Positions 6,037 to 16,139 of a DNA stretch of 35,912 bases are shown here, piece by piece. Each line of letters begins with the position of its first letter. The first letter of the stretch is position 1. The notes below the pieces were generated by a model. It saw only the letters and a list, made by a program, of their open reading frames with translations. It was not told the DNA's origin and did no database searches. This stretch comes from Flavobacteriaceae bacterium TMED48 (lineage in GTDB: Bacteria > Pseudomonadota > Gammaproteobacteria > Pseudomonadales > Porticoccaceae). Location: assembly GCA_905181995.1 (NCBI GenBank), contig CAJIZO010000205.1, positions 1 to 35,912 on the forward strand. The letters run 5' to 3'. The translations under genes and the position numbers were made by a program.

Positions 6037-7530
6037 ATGAGCAAAGAAATTTTGATGGTTGCTGAAGCGGTCTCCAATGAAAAGGGCGTAGACCAAGAAA
6101 TTATTTTTGAAGCGATCGAACAAGCGTTGGCAATGGCCACCAAAAAGCGCTTTGACGAGGGTGCTAATATTCGGGTCGTGATCGACCGGATAACCGGCGA
6201 TTATGAGTCATTTCGCTGGTGGGACGTGGTTGGCGACGATGTGCTGGCGGAGTTGGGCACGCAATTTACCACGGAAGAAGCCCATGAAAAAGATCCCAGT
6301 CTAGCGGTTGGTGACACCTTTGAAGAACACGTCGACAACGTAGCGTTCGGGCGCATCGCGGCGCAAGCGGCCAAGCAAGTCATCGTGCAGCGGGTTAAAG
6401 ATGCCGAGCGCGAATTGATCGTCAATCGGTTCAAAGACCGCGTTGGTGAATTGCTCAACGGTACCGTCAAAAAAGTGACTCGCGACCATATTGTGGTCGA
6501 CTTTGGCGATAATGCCGAAGGGCTCCTGCCGCGAGAAGAATTGGTCGGACGTGAAATATTTAGGATCAACGATCGCACCCGTACTATTCTTATGGGTATT
6601 CGCGACGATACTCGCGGGCCGCAGTTGTTGGTGTCGAGAATTTCGCCCGATATGTTGATTCAGCTGTTCCGCATCGAAGTTCCAGAGATCGCCGAGGGCA
6701 TCATTGAGATTAAGGGCGCGGCTAGAGACCCGGGCCAGCGCGCCAAGATCGCCGTCAAGAGCAAAGACGCACGGATTGATCCGGTGGGTGCCTGTGTCGG
6801 TATGCGTGGTGCGCGCGTGCAAGCAGTATCCAATGATCTGGATGACGAGCGCGTCGATATTGTGTTGTGGGACGACAATCCTGCGCAGTTGGTGATTAAC
6901 GCCATGGCGCCGGCTGAAGTTGGCTCGATTGTGGTCGACGAAGACTCGCACTCGATGGATGTTGCGGTGGATGCCGACAATCTCGCTCAGGCGATTGGTA
7001 AAGGCGGGCAGAATGTTCGCTTGGCCTCCGAATTGACCGGTTGGACGATTAACGTGATGACGCTCGAAGATGCTGAAGAGAAACATCAGCAAGAGGCATC
7101 GGGGATCGTAGAGAGCCTGATGCAAGGGCTGGATGTCGACGAAGATGTGGCGGTTGTGTTGGTCGAAGAAGGTTTCACGAGTATTGAAGAAGTGGCCTAT
7201 GTGCCGCTCGAAGAAATGAGCGCTATCGAAGGGTTTGACGAAGACATCGCCGAAGAACTGCGCGCTCGCGCCAAGGATGCGCTGTTGACTATGGCGCTGG
7301 TGAGCGAAGAACAGCTCACCAGTACTGAACCGGCCGAAGACCTTCTCGGTATGGAGGGGATGGATCAAACACTGGCCTACCAATTGGCGGCCAAGAATAT
7401 CGTTACCATGGAAGATCTTGCCGAGCAGGCAATCGATGACATCATGGACATTGACGATATGGATGAAGAGAGGGCAGCCGCGTTGATCATGACTGCTCGT
7501 GCACCCTGGTTCGAAGAGCAGGGTGAATAA
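6037..7530 (+). CDS. nusA: transcription termination/antitermination factor NusA
   Basis: Binds RNA polymerase and modulates pausing, intrinsic termination and antitermination. Length 497 residues matches E. coli NusA (495). Visible regions: N-terminal polymerase-binding domain (1-125), S1 domain (about 135-200, LNGTVKKVTRDHIVVDFGDNAEGLLP), KH1 with GACVGMRGARVQ (about 252-263), KH2 with QAIGKGGQNVRL (about 317-328), then two acidic helix-hairpin-helix repeats (about 365-425 and 438-495), as in other gammaproteobacteria. TGAGG lies before the ATG. NusA autoregulates this operon in E. coli, which is relevant to the two terminators upstream of rimP. Confidence 0.97.
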   Translation: MSKEILMVAEAVSNEKGVDQEIIFEAIEQALAMATKKRFDEGANIRVVIDRITGDYESFRWWDVVGDDVLAELGTQFTTEEAHEKDPSLAVGDTFEEHVDNVAFGRIAAQAAKQVIVQRVKDAERELIVNRFKDRVGELLNGTVKKVTRDHIVVDFGDNAEGLLPREELVGREIFRINDRTRTILMGIRDDTRGPQLLVSRISPDMLIQLFRIEVPEIAEGIIEIKGAARDPGQRAKIAVKSKDARIDPVGACVGMRGARVQAVSNDLDDERVDIVLWDDNPAQLVINAMAPAEVGSIVVDEDSHSMDVAVDADNLAQAIGKGGQNVRLASELTGWTINVMTLEDAEEKHQQEASGIVESLMQGLDVDEDVAVVLVEEGFTSIEEVAYVPLEEMSAIEGFDEDIAEELRARAKDALLTMALVSEEQLTSTEPAEDLLGMEGMDQTLAYQLAAKNIVTMEDLAEQAIDDIMDIDDMDEERAAALIMTARAPWFEEQGE

Positions 7531-7558
7531 TTAATCGGGCAGTAATAGAGGATGACCG

Positions 7559-10120
7559 ATGGCTGAAGTAACCGTTAGTGAACTGGCAAAAACCGTTGGC
7601 GCGTCCGTCGAGCGTTTGCTTGCGCAAATGAAAGAGGCGGGGCTATCGCACACCAGCGCCGATGCGCAGGTATCCGATGGCGAAAAGCAGGTATTGCTGG
7701 GCTACCTAAAGGGCTTGCATGGTGCCAGTGCGCGCGAGCCGAGTAAGATTACGCTTCGGCGCAAGACCGTCAGCACGCTAAAATCTGCCAACCGCAAGAC
7801 CGTCAACATCGAGGTGCGAAAAAAGCGCACCTACGTCAAGCGCAGCGACGAAGACGTTGTCGAACCTGTAGAGGCGGCTCCTCAGGCGGTGGCAGACGTT
7901 GCGCCATCATCGGCGTCGATGGCGACAGACGAAATTGAAACCAAGCGCGTTGCCGCGATAGAGAATCGTCGGCGCATCGACGAAGAAGCCAAGCTTAGCG
8001 CCGAGCGCGAGAAGCAGGCTAAAATAGACGCTGAAGCGCTAGCGAGCGCCGAAGTTGCCTCTACCGTTGAAGATGACAGCAAGAAGCCATCGCGTGTTGC
8101 CAAGGTTGTGGCGGCACCGCCGGCACCGACCATTGATCCGGTTCAGGACAAAGGTCGTCGAACCAATAAGCCAAGCGGTGACGAAGACCCAATCAAGCGG
8201 GCTAAAAAGCCAGTTGGCAAGGGCGGCAAGAAAAAAGGGCGCTTGGTGCTCGATGACGTCGGTGATGACGGACGCAAGAAGTCGCGTTTAAAGTCAGCGC
8301 TGGGCGCGCCGTTAAAAGTGGATAACAAGCATACATTTAAGCGACCGACCGCGAAAAAGATCATCGAAGTGGCGGTGCCTGAAACGATTCAAGTGGCGGA
8401 TTTGGCGGTTAGCTTGTCGGTTAAGGCGAATCAGGTAGTTAGGGCGTTGATGAAGCTTGGCGTTATGACGTCGGTGAATGAGCATATCGATCAGGAGACT
8501 GCTTTCTTGGTGGTCGAGGAACTTGGTCATACCGCCGTGGCTGCCGTTGACGATAGCGTTGAAACACAGTTGGCAGAGGAGTTTTCGGCGCAATTTGGCG
8601 ACGCCACCGAATTGCCGCGAGCGCCGGTTGTCACCGTGATGGGCCATGTCGATCACGGCAAGACCTCGCTGCTCGATTATATCCGCGAATCCCGTGTGGC
8701 CTCGGCTGAAGCCGGAGGAATCACGCAACACATTGGCGCCTACCATGTAGACACGCCCAAGGGCACCGTCACCTTTTTGGATACCCCGGGACACGCCGCC
8801 TTTACCGCTATGCGCGCGCGCGGAGCTCAAAGTACTGACGTGGTCATCTTGGTGGTTGCCGCAGACGACGGCGTTATGCCGCAGACTGAAGAGGCGATCC
8901 AACACGCGCGAGCCGCGGGTGTGCCGATTGTGGTGGCGATCAATAAAATTGACAAAGAGAGCGCCGATCCCGAGCGCGTCACCAGCGAGTTGGGTGCCAA
9001 AAATGTGATCCCCGAGGAATGGGGCGGCGATACGCAGTTTATCAAGGTGTCTGCGCAAACCGGCGAAGGTATTGACGACCTTTTGGATGCGATTTTGCTG
9101 CAATCTGAGTTGCTCGAATTGACCGCAGTGGTCGACGGCCCCGCGCGTGGCGTAATCGTCGAATCACGCATCGACAAAGGTCGCGGTGTAGTTGCGACCG
9201 CGCTAGTGCAGCAGGGCACACTATGCAAAGGCGACTTTATGTTGGCCGGCGAGAGCGTTGGCAAGATCCGCGCGATGACCAATCAGGCAAAACAGCCGAT
9301 CACCGAGGCGGGGCCTTCGATTCCGCTGGAAATTCTCGGTCTCGACGAGGCGCCGAATGCTGGCGATGAATTTTTTGTGGTGGCGGACGAACGCAAGGCT
9401 AAAGAGATTGCCGGTGCACGACACGACAAAGCCCGTTCCGAGAGGATGTCGCGTCAACAGGCAGCCAAACTGGAAAACATGTTTACCAACATGGGTGAGC
9501 GGGCAATGCGCACCTTGCCACTGGTGGTGAAAACCGATGTGCGCGGTTCGCTCGAGGCGATTGTCAGTGCCCTCAACGACTTTACGACCGATGAAGTAGG
9601 GGTCGAAATTGTTGCATCGGGTGTCGGCGGTATCACCGAGTCGGATATTAACTTGGCGTTGACTACCGGGGCCATCGTTCTCGGCTTCAACGTTCGTGCC
9701 GGTGGCGGCGCCCGAACGCTTGCCGAAAGAGAAGAAATCGAGGTTCGTTACTACAGCGTAATTTACAACTTGCTGGACGAGGTGAAATTATCACTCTCCG
9801 GCATGCTGGCCCCCGAGTCCCGCGAGACGATTGTCGGTATTGCCGAAGTGCGCGATGTGTTCAGATCACCCAAATTTGGCGCTATTGCCGGATGCATGGT
9901 GACCGAGGGAACGGTTCATCGCAACAAACCGATCCGTGTGCTCCGCGATGACGTGGTGATTTATCAGGGTGAATTGGAATCCTTACGACGCTTTAAGGAT
10001 GACGCCCAGGATGTTCGCAACGGCATGGAGTGCGGCATTGGCGTTAAGGATTACAATGATGTTCGCAGCGGCGACCTGATCGAAGTCTACGAGATTACCC
10101 AGGTTCAGCGCTCGCTCTAA
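7559..10120 (+). CDS. infB: translation initiation factor IF-2
   Basis: GTPase that recruits formyl-Met-tRNA and joins the ribosomal subunits. The 853 residues comprise a small IF2_N domain at the start ([26 protein letters not shown]), a long charged Lys/Glu/Ala-rich linker (about 60-270), and a second IF2_N-like segment (about 278-330). The G domain follows, with GHVDHGKTS (about 361-369), DTPGHAAF (about 407-414) and NKID (about 461-464). After it come domain II and the C-terminal fMet-tRNA-binding part ending with [18 protein letters not shown] precedes the ATG, and 28 bases separate it from nusA. Alternative internal initiation, known for E. coli infB, cannot be judged here. Confidence 0.97.
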   Translation: MAEVTVSELAKTVGASVERLLAQMKEAGLSHTSADAQVSDGEKQVLLGYLKGLHGASAREPSKITLRRKTVSTLKSANRKTVNIEVRKKRTYVKRSDEDVVEPVEAAPQAVADVAPSSASMATDEIETKRVAAIENRRRIDEEAKLSAEREKQAKIDAEALASAEVASTVEDDSKKPSRVAKVVAAPPAPTIDPVQDKGRRTNKPSGDEDPIKRAKKPVGKGGKKKGRLVLDDVGDDGRKKSRLKSALGAPLKVDNKHTFKRPTAKKIIEVAVPETIQVADLAVSLSVKANQVVRALMKLGVMTSVNEHIDQETAFLVVEELGHTAVAAVDDSVETQLAEEFSAQFGDATELPRAPVVTVMGHVDHGKTSLLDYIRESRVASAEAGGITQHIGAYHVDTPKGTVTFLDTPGHAAFTAMRARGAQSTDVVILVVAADDGVMPQTEEAIQHARAAGVPIVVAINKIDKESADPERVTSELGAKNVIPEEWGGDTQFIKVSAQTGEGIDDLLDAILLQSELLELTAVVDGPARGVIVESRIDKGRGVVATALVQQGTLCKGDFMLAGESVGKIRAMTNQAKQPITEAGPSIPLEILGLDEAPNAGDEFFVVADERKAKEIAGARHDKARSERMSRQQAAKLENMFTNMGERAMRTLPLVVKTDVRGSLEAIVSALNDFTTDEVGVEIVASGVGGITESDINLALTTGAIVLGFNVRAGGGARTLAEREEIEVRYYSVIYNLLDEVKLSLSGMLAPESRETIVGIAEVRDVFRSPKFGAIAGCMVTEGTVHRNKPIRVLRDDVVIYQGELESLRRFKDDAQDVRNGMECGIGVKDYNDVRSGDLIEVYEITQVQRSL

Positions 10121-10141
10121 TCACTGTGAGGGAGATGCAGC

Positions 10142-10528
10142 ATGCCTAGAGAATTTACCCGAGCCGAACGGGTTGCCGACGCCATTCAGCGTGAGTTGGC
10201 GATCATGATTCGCGAGTCTGTTCGCGACCCAAGAGTCGGCATGGTCAGCATTACCGACATCGAGGTCAGTCGCGATCTAGCCTACTGCAAGGCCTATGTG
10301 AGTTTCGTCGGCGACCGCAGCGACGATCAAATACAGGCAGCGATGTCCGCGCTGGACGGCGCGTCTGGCTATTTACGCAGTCTTTTGGCAACCCGCATTA
10401 AACTGCGTACCACACCTAAAATCAGCTTTATCTACGATGACACTGGGGTCAAAGGCCAGCGCATGTCTGCTCTAATCGATCGAGCAGTGTCTAGCGATGC
10501 GTCGCCCTCAGCAGAGCAGGACGTTTAA
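10142..10528 (+). CDS. rbfA: 30S ribosome-binding factor RbfA
   Basis: Cold-shock-associated factor that binds the 30S subunit and helps 16S rRNA maturation. The 128 residues carry the family pattern: REFTRAERVADAIQRELAIMIRESVRDPRVGMVSITDIEVSRDLAYCKAYVSF, then a KH-type fold ending RIKLRTTPKISFIYDDTGVKG. Start ATG 10142 follows GGGAGATGCAGC. Its TAA is two bases before the truB start, so translation of the two is probably coupled. Confidence 0.95.
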   Translation: MPREFTRAERVADAIQRELAIMIRESVRDPRVGMVSITDIEVSRDLAYCKAYVSFVGDRSDDQIQAAMSALDGASGYLRSLLATRIKLRTTPKISFIYDDTGVKGQRMSALIDRAVSSDASPSAEQDV

Positions 10529-10530
10529 GG

Positions 10531-11469
10531 TTGGGGAGACGGCGTACGCGCGGCCGAGATCTGAGCGGCACGTTTTTACTCGACAAGCCCACCGGAATAA
10601 CCTCAAACCATGCGCTACAGCGCGTGCGGCGCTTGTTCGATGCCAACAAAGCCGGTCACACCGGCAGTTTAGACCCGCTCGCCACCGGCGTTTTACCGAT
10701 CTGTTTGGGCGAGGCGACCAAGTTTAGTCGTTACTTACTAGAGTCGGATAAGAGCTACCGCAGTACGTTTACCCTTGGCGTCGAGACCGATACCGGCGAT
10801 TGCGACGGGCAGGTCACCGGCAGCGCCGATGCCAGCGCTTTGACGATCGACCTTATCAGCGCTGCAATCGACAGGTTTAAGGGCCCTATAGAGCAGGTCC
10901 CGTCGATGTATTCGGCCCTTAAACATCAGGGTCAGCCGCTGTATAAACTGGCCCGTCAGGGAATCGAGATAGAACGAAGTGCGCGCCCGGTAGAGATTTT
11001 TGATTATCGAATAGAGCGCTTTACCGCGGGTCAGGCGGCACTGCTTGAGGTCTATGTTCATTGCAGTAAGGGTACCTACGTGCGTAGTCTAGCCGAAGAT
11101 CTGGGCGCTGTGCTGGGCTGTGGCGCCCATGTTAGCCGTTTGCATCGCAGCTCGGCGGGAGCCTTTAACGAAAGCCAGTCGACGTCGCTTGAGGCGTTAC
11201 AAACCTACTATGACGAAGGCGGGCCCACGTCGCTGGATCGGTTTTTGTTGCCGGTTGATGCGGCGATCGCCGATCGCCCGGCCGCGGTGTTAGACGACCG
11301 AGCAGCGAGTCTCCTGCTGCGGGGGCAGGCAGTATTATCGCCAGAGGGCTTTATCCCTGACCTAGAAGCGGATATAGTGCGCGTCTTTCGTGATGACGAA
11401 ACATTTTTGGGCGTGGCAAAGTTGACCGATGACGGCTACCTTGCCCCCTCCAGATTGGTAGTGGCCTAA
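10531..11469 (+). CDS. truB: tRNA pseudouridine(55) synthase TruB
   Basis: Makes pseudouridine 55 in the T loop of tRNAs. The catalytic Asp is D48 in GHTGSLDPLATGVLP. Other landmarks are LLDKPTGITSN (about 16-26), YSALKHQGQPLYKLARQG (about 128-145) and the C-terminal PUA-like region. A TTG at 10531 is the only start available after the in-frame TAG at 10492-10494. It gives MGRRRTRGRDLSG, the usual TruB N-terminus. AGGA lies ten bases upstream, inside rbfA. At 312 residues it is normal in length. Rare TTG initiation plus overlap with rbfA suggests expression coupled to it. Confidence 0.95.
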   Translation: MGRRRTRGRDLSGTFLLDKPTGITSNHALQRVRRLFDANKAGHTGSLDPLATGVLPICLGEATKFSRYLLESDKSYRSTFTLGVETDTGDCDGQVTGSADASALTIDLISAAIDRFKGPIEQVPSMYSALKHQGQPLYKLARQGIEIERSARPVEIFDYRIERFTAGQAALLEVYVHCSKGTYVRSLAEDLGAVLGCGAHVSRLHRSSAGAFNESQSTSLEALQTYYDEGGPTSLDRFLLPVDAAIADRPAAVLDDRAASLLLRGQAVLSPEGFIPDLEADIVRVFRDDETFLGVAKLTDDGYLAPSRLVVA

Positions 11470-11487
11470 CGGCTGCCGCCGATGTAA

Positions 11488-11513
11488 CGTCGCTTGGGTT
11501 AACTTGGGCGACG
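11488..11513 (+). other. hairpin in the truB-rpsO gap
   Basis: CGTCGC (11488-11493) pairs with GCGACG (11508-11513) across a 14-base loop, and is followed by ATTTAAAG rather than a T run. A second small hairpin GATCT/AGATC lies at 11521-11534. These could belong to an S15 autoregulatory site or an rpsO promoter region, but I see no clear pseudoknot or promoter. Confidence 0.3.
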
Positions 11514-11605
11514 ATTTAAAGATCTTTACAGATCACCAACTAGGCCCCCTGTAAGTATGCGCGGGTGTGCCTGAATCACTTTAACCGCGTACTGGAGAAA
11601 GCGTT

Positions 11606-11875
11606 ATGGCATTAAATGCAGAAGAGAAAGCGATCATTGTCAAAGAGCACGGCACGGCAGAAAATGACACCGGATCTCCCGAGGTCCAAGTTGCACTGCT
11701 GACCGCCAACATCAATAAATTACAAGGTCACTTTGGCGATCACAAGAAAGACCATCACTCACGTCGCGGGTTGATTCGCATGGTGAATCAACGACGAAAG
11801 TTGCTGGATTACCTCAAGGGTAAAGACTCCAGCCGATATGCGCAGCTTATCAAGACGCTTGGTTTGCGGCGATAG
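11606..11875 (+). CDS. rpsO: 30S ribosomal protein S15
   Basis: Primary 16S rRNA-binding protein of the small-subunit platform. The 89 residues have the expected length and the core signature [27 protein letters not shown] (about 48-74). CTGGAGAAAGCG precedes the ATG. It sits between truB and pnp as in E. coli; a 136-base gap before it and 190 bases after leave room for its own promoter, autoregulation and RNA processing. Confidence 0.97.
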   Translation: MALNAEEKAIIVKEHGTAENDTGSPEVQVALLTANINKLQGHFGDHKKDHHSRRGLIRMVNQRRKLLDYLKGKDSSRYAQLIKTLGLRR

Positions 11876-11961
11876 GTGCAGATGGGTCTGGCGCCAGTGG
11901 CATCAGACCTTAGGCAGCACTACATCCATGCCTTAGACGACCTGGGTCGGGCCCATTCTGA

Positions 11962-12006
11962 TCGAGTTACTGATATTTATTGGTGCAGTAGATATCAGTA
12001 ACCCGA
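11962..12006 (+). promoter_or_regulatory. long stem-loop in the pnp leader, likely RNase III site
   Basis: GTTACTGATAT (11966-11976) pairs perfectly with ATATCAGTAAC (11992-12002). After one A-C mismatch the stem extends by TCG/CGA (11962-11964 with 12004-12006), around a 15-base loop. There is no T run. A second hairpin GGTCTG/CAGACC lies at 11885-11909. In E. coli the pnp leader is cut by RNase III in such a stem, and PNPase then represses its own synthesis; a similar role here is inferred. Confidence 0.55.
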
Positions 12007-12065
12007 GCAGCACGGCACGGCGTAGGTCAAAAGGCGTTTTAACTTAGACTTACAAAGGCAACAAC

Positions 12066-14195
12066 ATGAATCCTATAGTAAAGAAATTTCAGTACGGCAG
12101 TCACACTGTCACCCTAGAGACCGGTCGAGTAGCTCGTCAAGCTACCGGTGCGGTGCTCTGCTCTATCGACAATACCACTGTTCTGTGCACCGTGGTCGGT
12201 GCTAGAGAGGCCAAGCCGGGAATGGATTTTTTCCCACTTGGTGTGCACTACCAAGAGAAAGCTTACGCCGCGGGCAAGATTCCCGGTGGCTTTTTCAAGC
12301 GTGAAGGCCGACCCAGCGAAAAGGAAACACTGACCTCGCGATTGATCGACCGTCCGATTCGCCCACTGTTTCCCAACGGCTTTAAAAACGAAGTTCAGGT
12401 GGTTTGTACGGTGATTTCGGCGGAAAAGAACATCGATCCAGATATTGCCGCGATGATCGGTACTTCGGCGGCGTTGTCGATTTCTGGTATACCCTTTAAC
12501 GGTCCGATCGGCGGCGCTCGCATTGGCTACACAGGCGATCAGGGCTACCTGCTGAATCCAACCTACAGCGATCTCGAAACGTCCGATTTGGACATGATTG
12601 TAGCGGGCACCAAAGACGCGGTATTGATGGTTGAATCCGAAGCCAGTGAGCTGTCGGAAGACATCATGCTCGGTGGCGTCTTATTTGCTCATCAAGAGAT
12701 GCAAGCGGTGATCACGGTGATCGAGCAGTTGGCTGCCGAGGTTGGCAAGCCACGCTGGGATTGGCAGGAAGAGACAGTCAACCAAGACATGGCCAAGGCC
12801 CTCGACGCGCTGGCTAGCGCAGATTTAGACGCTGCCTACCAGACCGTTGATAAGCAGCAACGCGTCGCCAGCATCAGTAGCATTAAAGATCGCGCGATGA
12901 GCACCTTGGTGGTCGATGGTGAAGTGTCTGGGGATGAAGTTAAGGATGCGTTCAAAAAGCTCGAAAAGAAAATTGTTCGCGGACGTATTATTCGCGGCGA
13001 GCCGCGAATAGATGGCCGCAATACCGATACTGTCAGGGGTATTAATGTCGAAGTGGGTATGCTGCCACGGGTTCATGGCTCTGCATTGTTCACCCGTGGT
13101 GAAACTCAGGCAATCGTCGCTGCAACGCTGGGTTCTACCCGCGACGCGCAGATGATCGACGCCCTCGAAGGACGCCGTGACGATCCCTTTATGCTGCACT
13201 ACAACTTCCCTCCATACTCGGTGGGTGAATGTGGGCGCATCGGTTTCACCAGTCGCCGAGAAGTTGGTCACGGGCGCCTGGCGCGTCGCGGTATCGCCGC
13301 GGTATTGCCTTCGCAAGAGGAATTCCCCTACGCCATGCGGGTTGTTTCGGAAATCACCGAATCTAATGGCTCAAGCTCAATGGCCTCGGTCTGTGGTTCT
13401 AGTTTGGCGTTGATGGATGCGGGTGTGCCACTCAAGGCGCCGGTTGCTGGTATCGCCATGGGACTGGTTAAAGAAGACGAAGGTTTTGCGGTATTGACGG
13501 ACATTCTCGGTGACGAGGATCACCTCGGCGATATGGACTTTAAAGTGGCCGGTACGGCGCAGGGCATTACCGCGCTGCAAATGGACATTAAAATCGAAGG
13601 CATTACCGAAGAAATCATGGAAATTGCCCTGCAGCAAGCCATGCAAGCGCGCTTGCACATACTCGGTGAGATGAACCGAGTGTTGGCGACTGGTCGTGAT
13701 GAGGTTGCCGAGTCGGCGCCGCGTATGGGTGTGATGCAGATCGATTCGGACAAGATCCGCGACGTTATCGGCAAGGGTGGCGCGACGATTCGAGCGCTGT
13801 GCGACGAAACCAATTCGACCATCGATATCACCGATGACGGTTCGGTTAAGATTTACGCCGATGACAACGACGGTTTGCAGGCGGCGCTCGACGCCATCAG
13901 TGCGATTGTTGCCGACCCAGAGCCGGGTACCATCTACGACGGAAAAGTGGTTCGCATCGTTGACTTTGGCGCCTTTGTTAACTTTATGCCGGGTACCGAT
14001 GGTTTGGTGCATATCTCACAGATAGCGCAAGAGCGCGTTAACAAGGTCACCGATCACCTCAGCGAAGGGCAGGATGTGCGGGTTAAAGTGATCGAAATCG
14101 ATAATCGCGGCCGGGTTAAATTGTCGATCAAAGAAGCGCTGTTAGAAGAAGGCGGCGCTGCTGCCGAGTCGCAGCCAGCGCCCGACGCCGAATAG
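12066..14195 (+). CDS. pnp: polyribonucleotide nucleotidyltransferase (PNPase)
   Basis: Phosphorolytic 3'-to-5' exoribonuclease of the degradosome. The 709 residues contain a first RNase PH domain (1-210), a helical linker, and the active second RNase PH domain (about 310-545, with [21 protein letters not shown] and [18 protein letters not shown]). A KH domain ([13 protein letters not shown], about 559-571) and an S1 domain ([30 protein letters not shown], about 625-654) follow. An AAAGG-type site precedes the ATG. It is the last gene of the operon and is followed by a strong terminator. Confidence 0.97.
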   Translation: MNPIVKKFQYGSHTVTLETGRVARQATGAVLCSIDNTTVLCTVVGAREAKPGMDFFPLGVHYQEKAYAAGKIPGGFFKREGRPSEKETLTSRLIDRPIRPLFPNGFKNEVQVVCTVISAEKNIDPDIAAMIGTSAALSISGIPFNGPIGGARIGYTGDQGYLLNPTYSDLETSDLDMIVAGTKDAVLMVESEASELSEDIMLGGVLFAHQEMQAVITVIEQLAAEVGKPRWDWQEETVNQDMAKALDALASADLDAAYQTVDKQQRVASISSIKDRAMSTLVVDGEVSGDEVKDAFKKLEKKIVRGRIIRGEPRIDGRNTDTVRGINVEVGMLPRVHGSALFTRGETQAIVAATLGSTRDAQMIDALEGRRDDPFMLHYNFPPYSVGECGRIGFTSRREVGHGRLARRGIAAVLPSQEEFPYAMRVVSEITESNGSSSMASVCGSSLALMDAGVPLKAPVAGIAMGLVKEDEGFAVLTDILGDEDHLGDMDFKVAGTAQGITALQMDIKIEGITEEIMEIALQQAMQARLHILGEMNRVLATGRDEVAESAPRMGVMQIDSDKIRDVIGKGGATIRALCDETNSTIDITDDGSVKIYADDNDGLQAALDAISAIVADPEPGTIYDGKVVRIVDFGAFVNFMPGTDGLVHISQIAQERVNKVTDHLSEGQDVRVKVIEIDNRGRVKLSIKEALLEEGGAAAESQPAPDAE

Positions 14196-14226
14196 CGGTG
14201 TCGCTGGGCGGTTGATGCGCCCAATG

Positions 14227-14260
14227 AAAAAACCCGGCACGCTGTTGCCGGGTTTTTTTT
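14227..14260. terminator. bidirectional terminator between pnp and recN
   Basis: CCCGGCA (14233-14239) pairs with TGCCGGG (14246-14252), flanked by six A before and eight T after. It serves pnp on the plus strand and convergent recN on the minus strand. Confidence 0.92.
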
Positions 14261-14318
14261 GTCGCTTGAAAACTGGTCGGCCCACCGCCGGGCCTAGGTG
14301 CGGTTTAGTGTAAAGCGG

Positions 14319-15998
14319 TTAGAGCGACTTTTTGGCGAGTTCTAGCATCTCCTGAGCGTGCAGTAACGTCTGTTCGGTAACCTCGGCACCGCCCAGCATA
14401 CGCGCCAGTTCATCAGCGCGCTGTGCGGGTTCTAAGGCGCTCATCAGCGAGGCGGTATTGCCCGATGCAATGACTTTTTCTGCCACATAATGGTGATGAG
14501 CGTGCGCTGCTACTTGCGGTTGGTGGGTTACGCTAATGACCTGACCGGCCGCACCGAGGGATTTCAGCAAGCGTCCGACCACGTCGGCGGTGGCGCCGCC
14601 AATACCGACGTCGACCTCGTCAAATACCAGCGTCGGTATATTGGAATGCTGCGCGGCGACCACTTGAATCGCCAAGCTGACTCTGGAGAGTTCGCCGCCC
14701 GAGGCGATTTTTTGCAGTGCTTTGTGGGGTTGGCCGGGATTGGTAGAGATTACAAATTCTATCTCGTTAAGACCACTGGCACGCCATTCACCCTCGCCAT
14801 AGGCGGTTTGCGCCACGGTAAAATCAGCCCCCGGCATCGCCAGGGAGTGCAGCTGTCGATTGATTTCGACGGCCATTTTTTTCGCCGCTTTTGAACGGCT
14901 TGCAGCGAGTTTTTTGGCCGCCGTCAAGTACGCTTCCGAGCATTCCTGCAATTGTTCGCCCAGCCCTTGTAGGTTCTTGTCGCCGCCCTGTAGGCCGTCG
15001 AGTTCGCCGGCTAGGTCGGTCGCTTTAGCGCGCAGTTCTGAGGGTTTTACGCGATGTTTTCGGGCCAGTTGGAACATCGCCGAAAGCCTTTCGTTGACTT
15101 GCGTCAAGCGCTCGGGGTCGAGGTTAAAACCGTCCAGCGAGGCCTCTATCTCGCGCGCCGCTTCCTCGACCTGAATAAGGCTGCTGCGGAGCATTTCTTC
15201 AACGCTGTCGAGGGCTTCCGGTCGGTGCGCCATGGCCGCTAAAATCGACAGCCCGCGATTCAGTGAATCGCGAATATTACTTTGCTCATCCTGTTCGCAC
15301 AGAGCTAACAATTGTCGGCTATCGCGGATAATTTGCTCGGCATTGGCAAGCCCGCGCTGCTCGCTTTCGAGTCGCTCAAACTCACCAGCTTGTATGTCTA
15401 GGTGGGCCAATTCCTCGATTTGAAATTGTAGCAGTTCGATCCGTGCAGAGGTGTCGGCAGAGCTGACCTGCAACGCTGCGATAGTCTGCTGTAATGCGCG
15501 CACTTCGCCGAATTGCTTGCTCACTTTGGCGGCCAGGGTCTGCGCTCCAGCGTACTCATCGAGAAGGCGACGGTGGGTCTCTTTGCGCAGCAGCGATTGG
15601 TGCTCGTGCTGAGCGTGAATATCGATGAGCATTTCGCCGAGCGTTTGCAGTTGCTGCATGGTGCAGGATTGGCCATTGATGTAACCGCGCGATCGACCTT
15701 CGACCGAGTACAGGCGGCGGAGTACGCAGTCACCGTCGCCGTCGAAATCTTGCGATAGCAGCCAATCGCGGGCCTCGCCAACCTGAGTAAGGTCAAAGTG
15801 CGCGCAGATTTCAGCGCGTGTTTGGCCATGCCGTATGGTTCCAGAATCTGCGCGCCCACCCAAGGCCATCGCCAGCGCATCGAGCACCAGCGACTTGCCT
15901 GCGCCGGTCTCGCCGCTGATTGCGGTGGTGCCCTGAGCAAATTCGATCTCTAAGTGATCTACCAGAGTGTAATTGTTAATGTCGATTGATAAGAGCAA
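14319..15998 (-). CDS. recN: DNA repair protein RecN
   Basis: SMC-like ATPase for double-strand break repair. The Walker A motif SGETGAGKS lies about 30 residues from the start, followed by ALGGRAD. A coiled-coil middle (about 150-360) follows, with the ABC-type signature region SGGELSRVSLAIQVV and Walker B TLVFDEVDVGIGG near the C-terminus, then SVTHQPQVAAHAHHH. I prefer TTG at 15998, giving MLLSIDINNYTLVDHLEIEF (559 residues, like E. coli's 553). GTG at 16034 would add 12 atypical residues, but neither has a clear ribosome-binding site. I found no LexA-type CTGT-N8-ACAG box in the gap to grpE. It is divergent from grpE, as in Pseudomonas. Confidence 0.92.
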   Translation of the reverse strand: MLLSIDINNYTLVDHLEIEFAQGTTAISGETGAGKSLVLDALAMALGGRADSGTIRHGQTRAEICAHFDLTQVGEARDWLLSQDFDGDGDCVLRRLYSVEGRSRGYINGQSCTMQQLQTLGEMLIDIHAQHEHQSLLRKETHRRLLDEYAGAQTLAAKVSKQFGEVRALQQTIAALQVSSADTSARIELLQFQIEELAHLDIQAGEFERLESEQRGLANAEQIIRDSRQLLALCEQDEQSNIRDSLNRGLSILAAMAHRPEALDSVEEMLRSSLIQVEEAAREIEASLDGFNLDPERLTQVNERLSAMFQLARKHRVKPSELRAKATDLAGELDGLQGGDKNLQGLGEQLQECSEAYLTAAKKLAASRSKAAKKMAVEINRQLHSLAMPGADFTVAQTAYGEGEWRASGLNEIEFVISTNPGQPHKALQKIASGGELSRVSLAIQVVAAQHSNIPTLVFDEVDVGIGGATADVVGRLLKSLGAAGQVISVTHQPQVAAHAHHHYVAEKVIASGNTASLMSALEPAQRADELARMLGGAEVTEQTLLHAQEMLELAKKSL

Positions 15999-16057
15999 TT
16001 TGCCAATGATCCACAGTTTTAAGATCTTATACACCGACGCCTGCTGTTAGGCAATCG

Positions 16058-16085
16058 CTTGAAACTATTTAGTTCGTCCCCATAT
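16058..16085 (+). promoter_or_regulatory. heat-shock (sigma-32) promoter of grpE
   Basis: CTTGAAA (16058-16064), a 13-base spacer, and CCCCATAT (16078-16085): a full match to the sigma-32 consensus CTTGAAA-N11-16-CCCCATNT. The position excludes a grpE start upstream of 16100. Confidence 0.92.
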
Positions 16086-16139
16086 CCACATAAAGTAACC
16101 GTAGATAATCATCAGACTTTAAGAACCGAGGAGGTTGGC

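Noticed and set aside
8312-9103. Long minus-strand frame inside infB (263 codons)
   Set aside because: His/Arg-rich shadow of a clearly coding plus strand; same for the long minus frames in nusA and pnp.
15999-16139. LexA (SOS) box between recN and grpE
   Set aside because: recN is SOS-controlled in E. coli, but no CTGT-N8-ACAG sequence was found on either strand.
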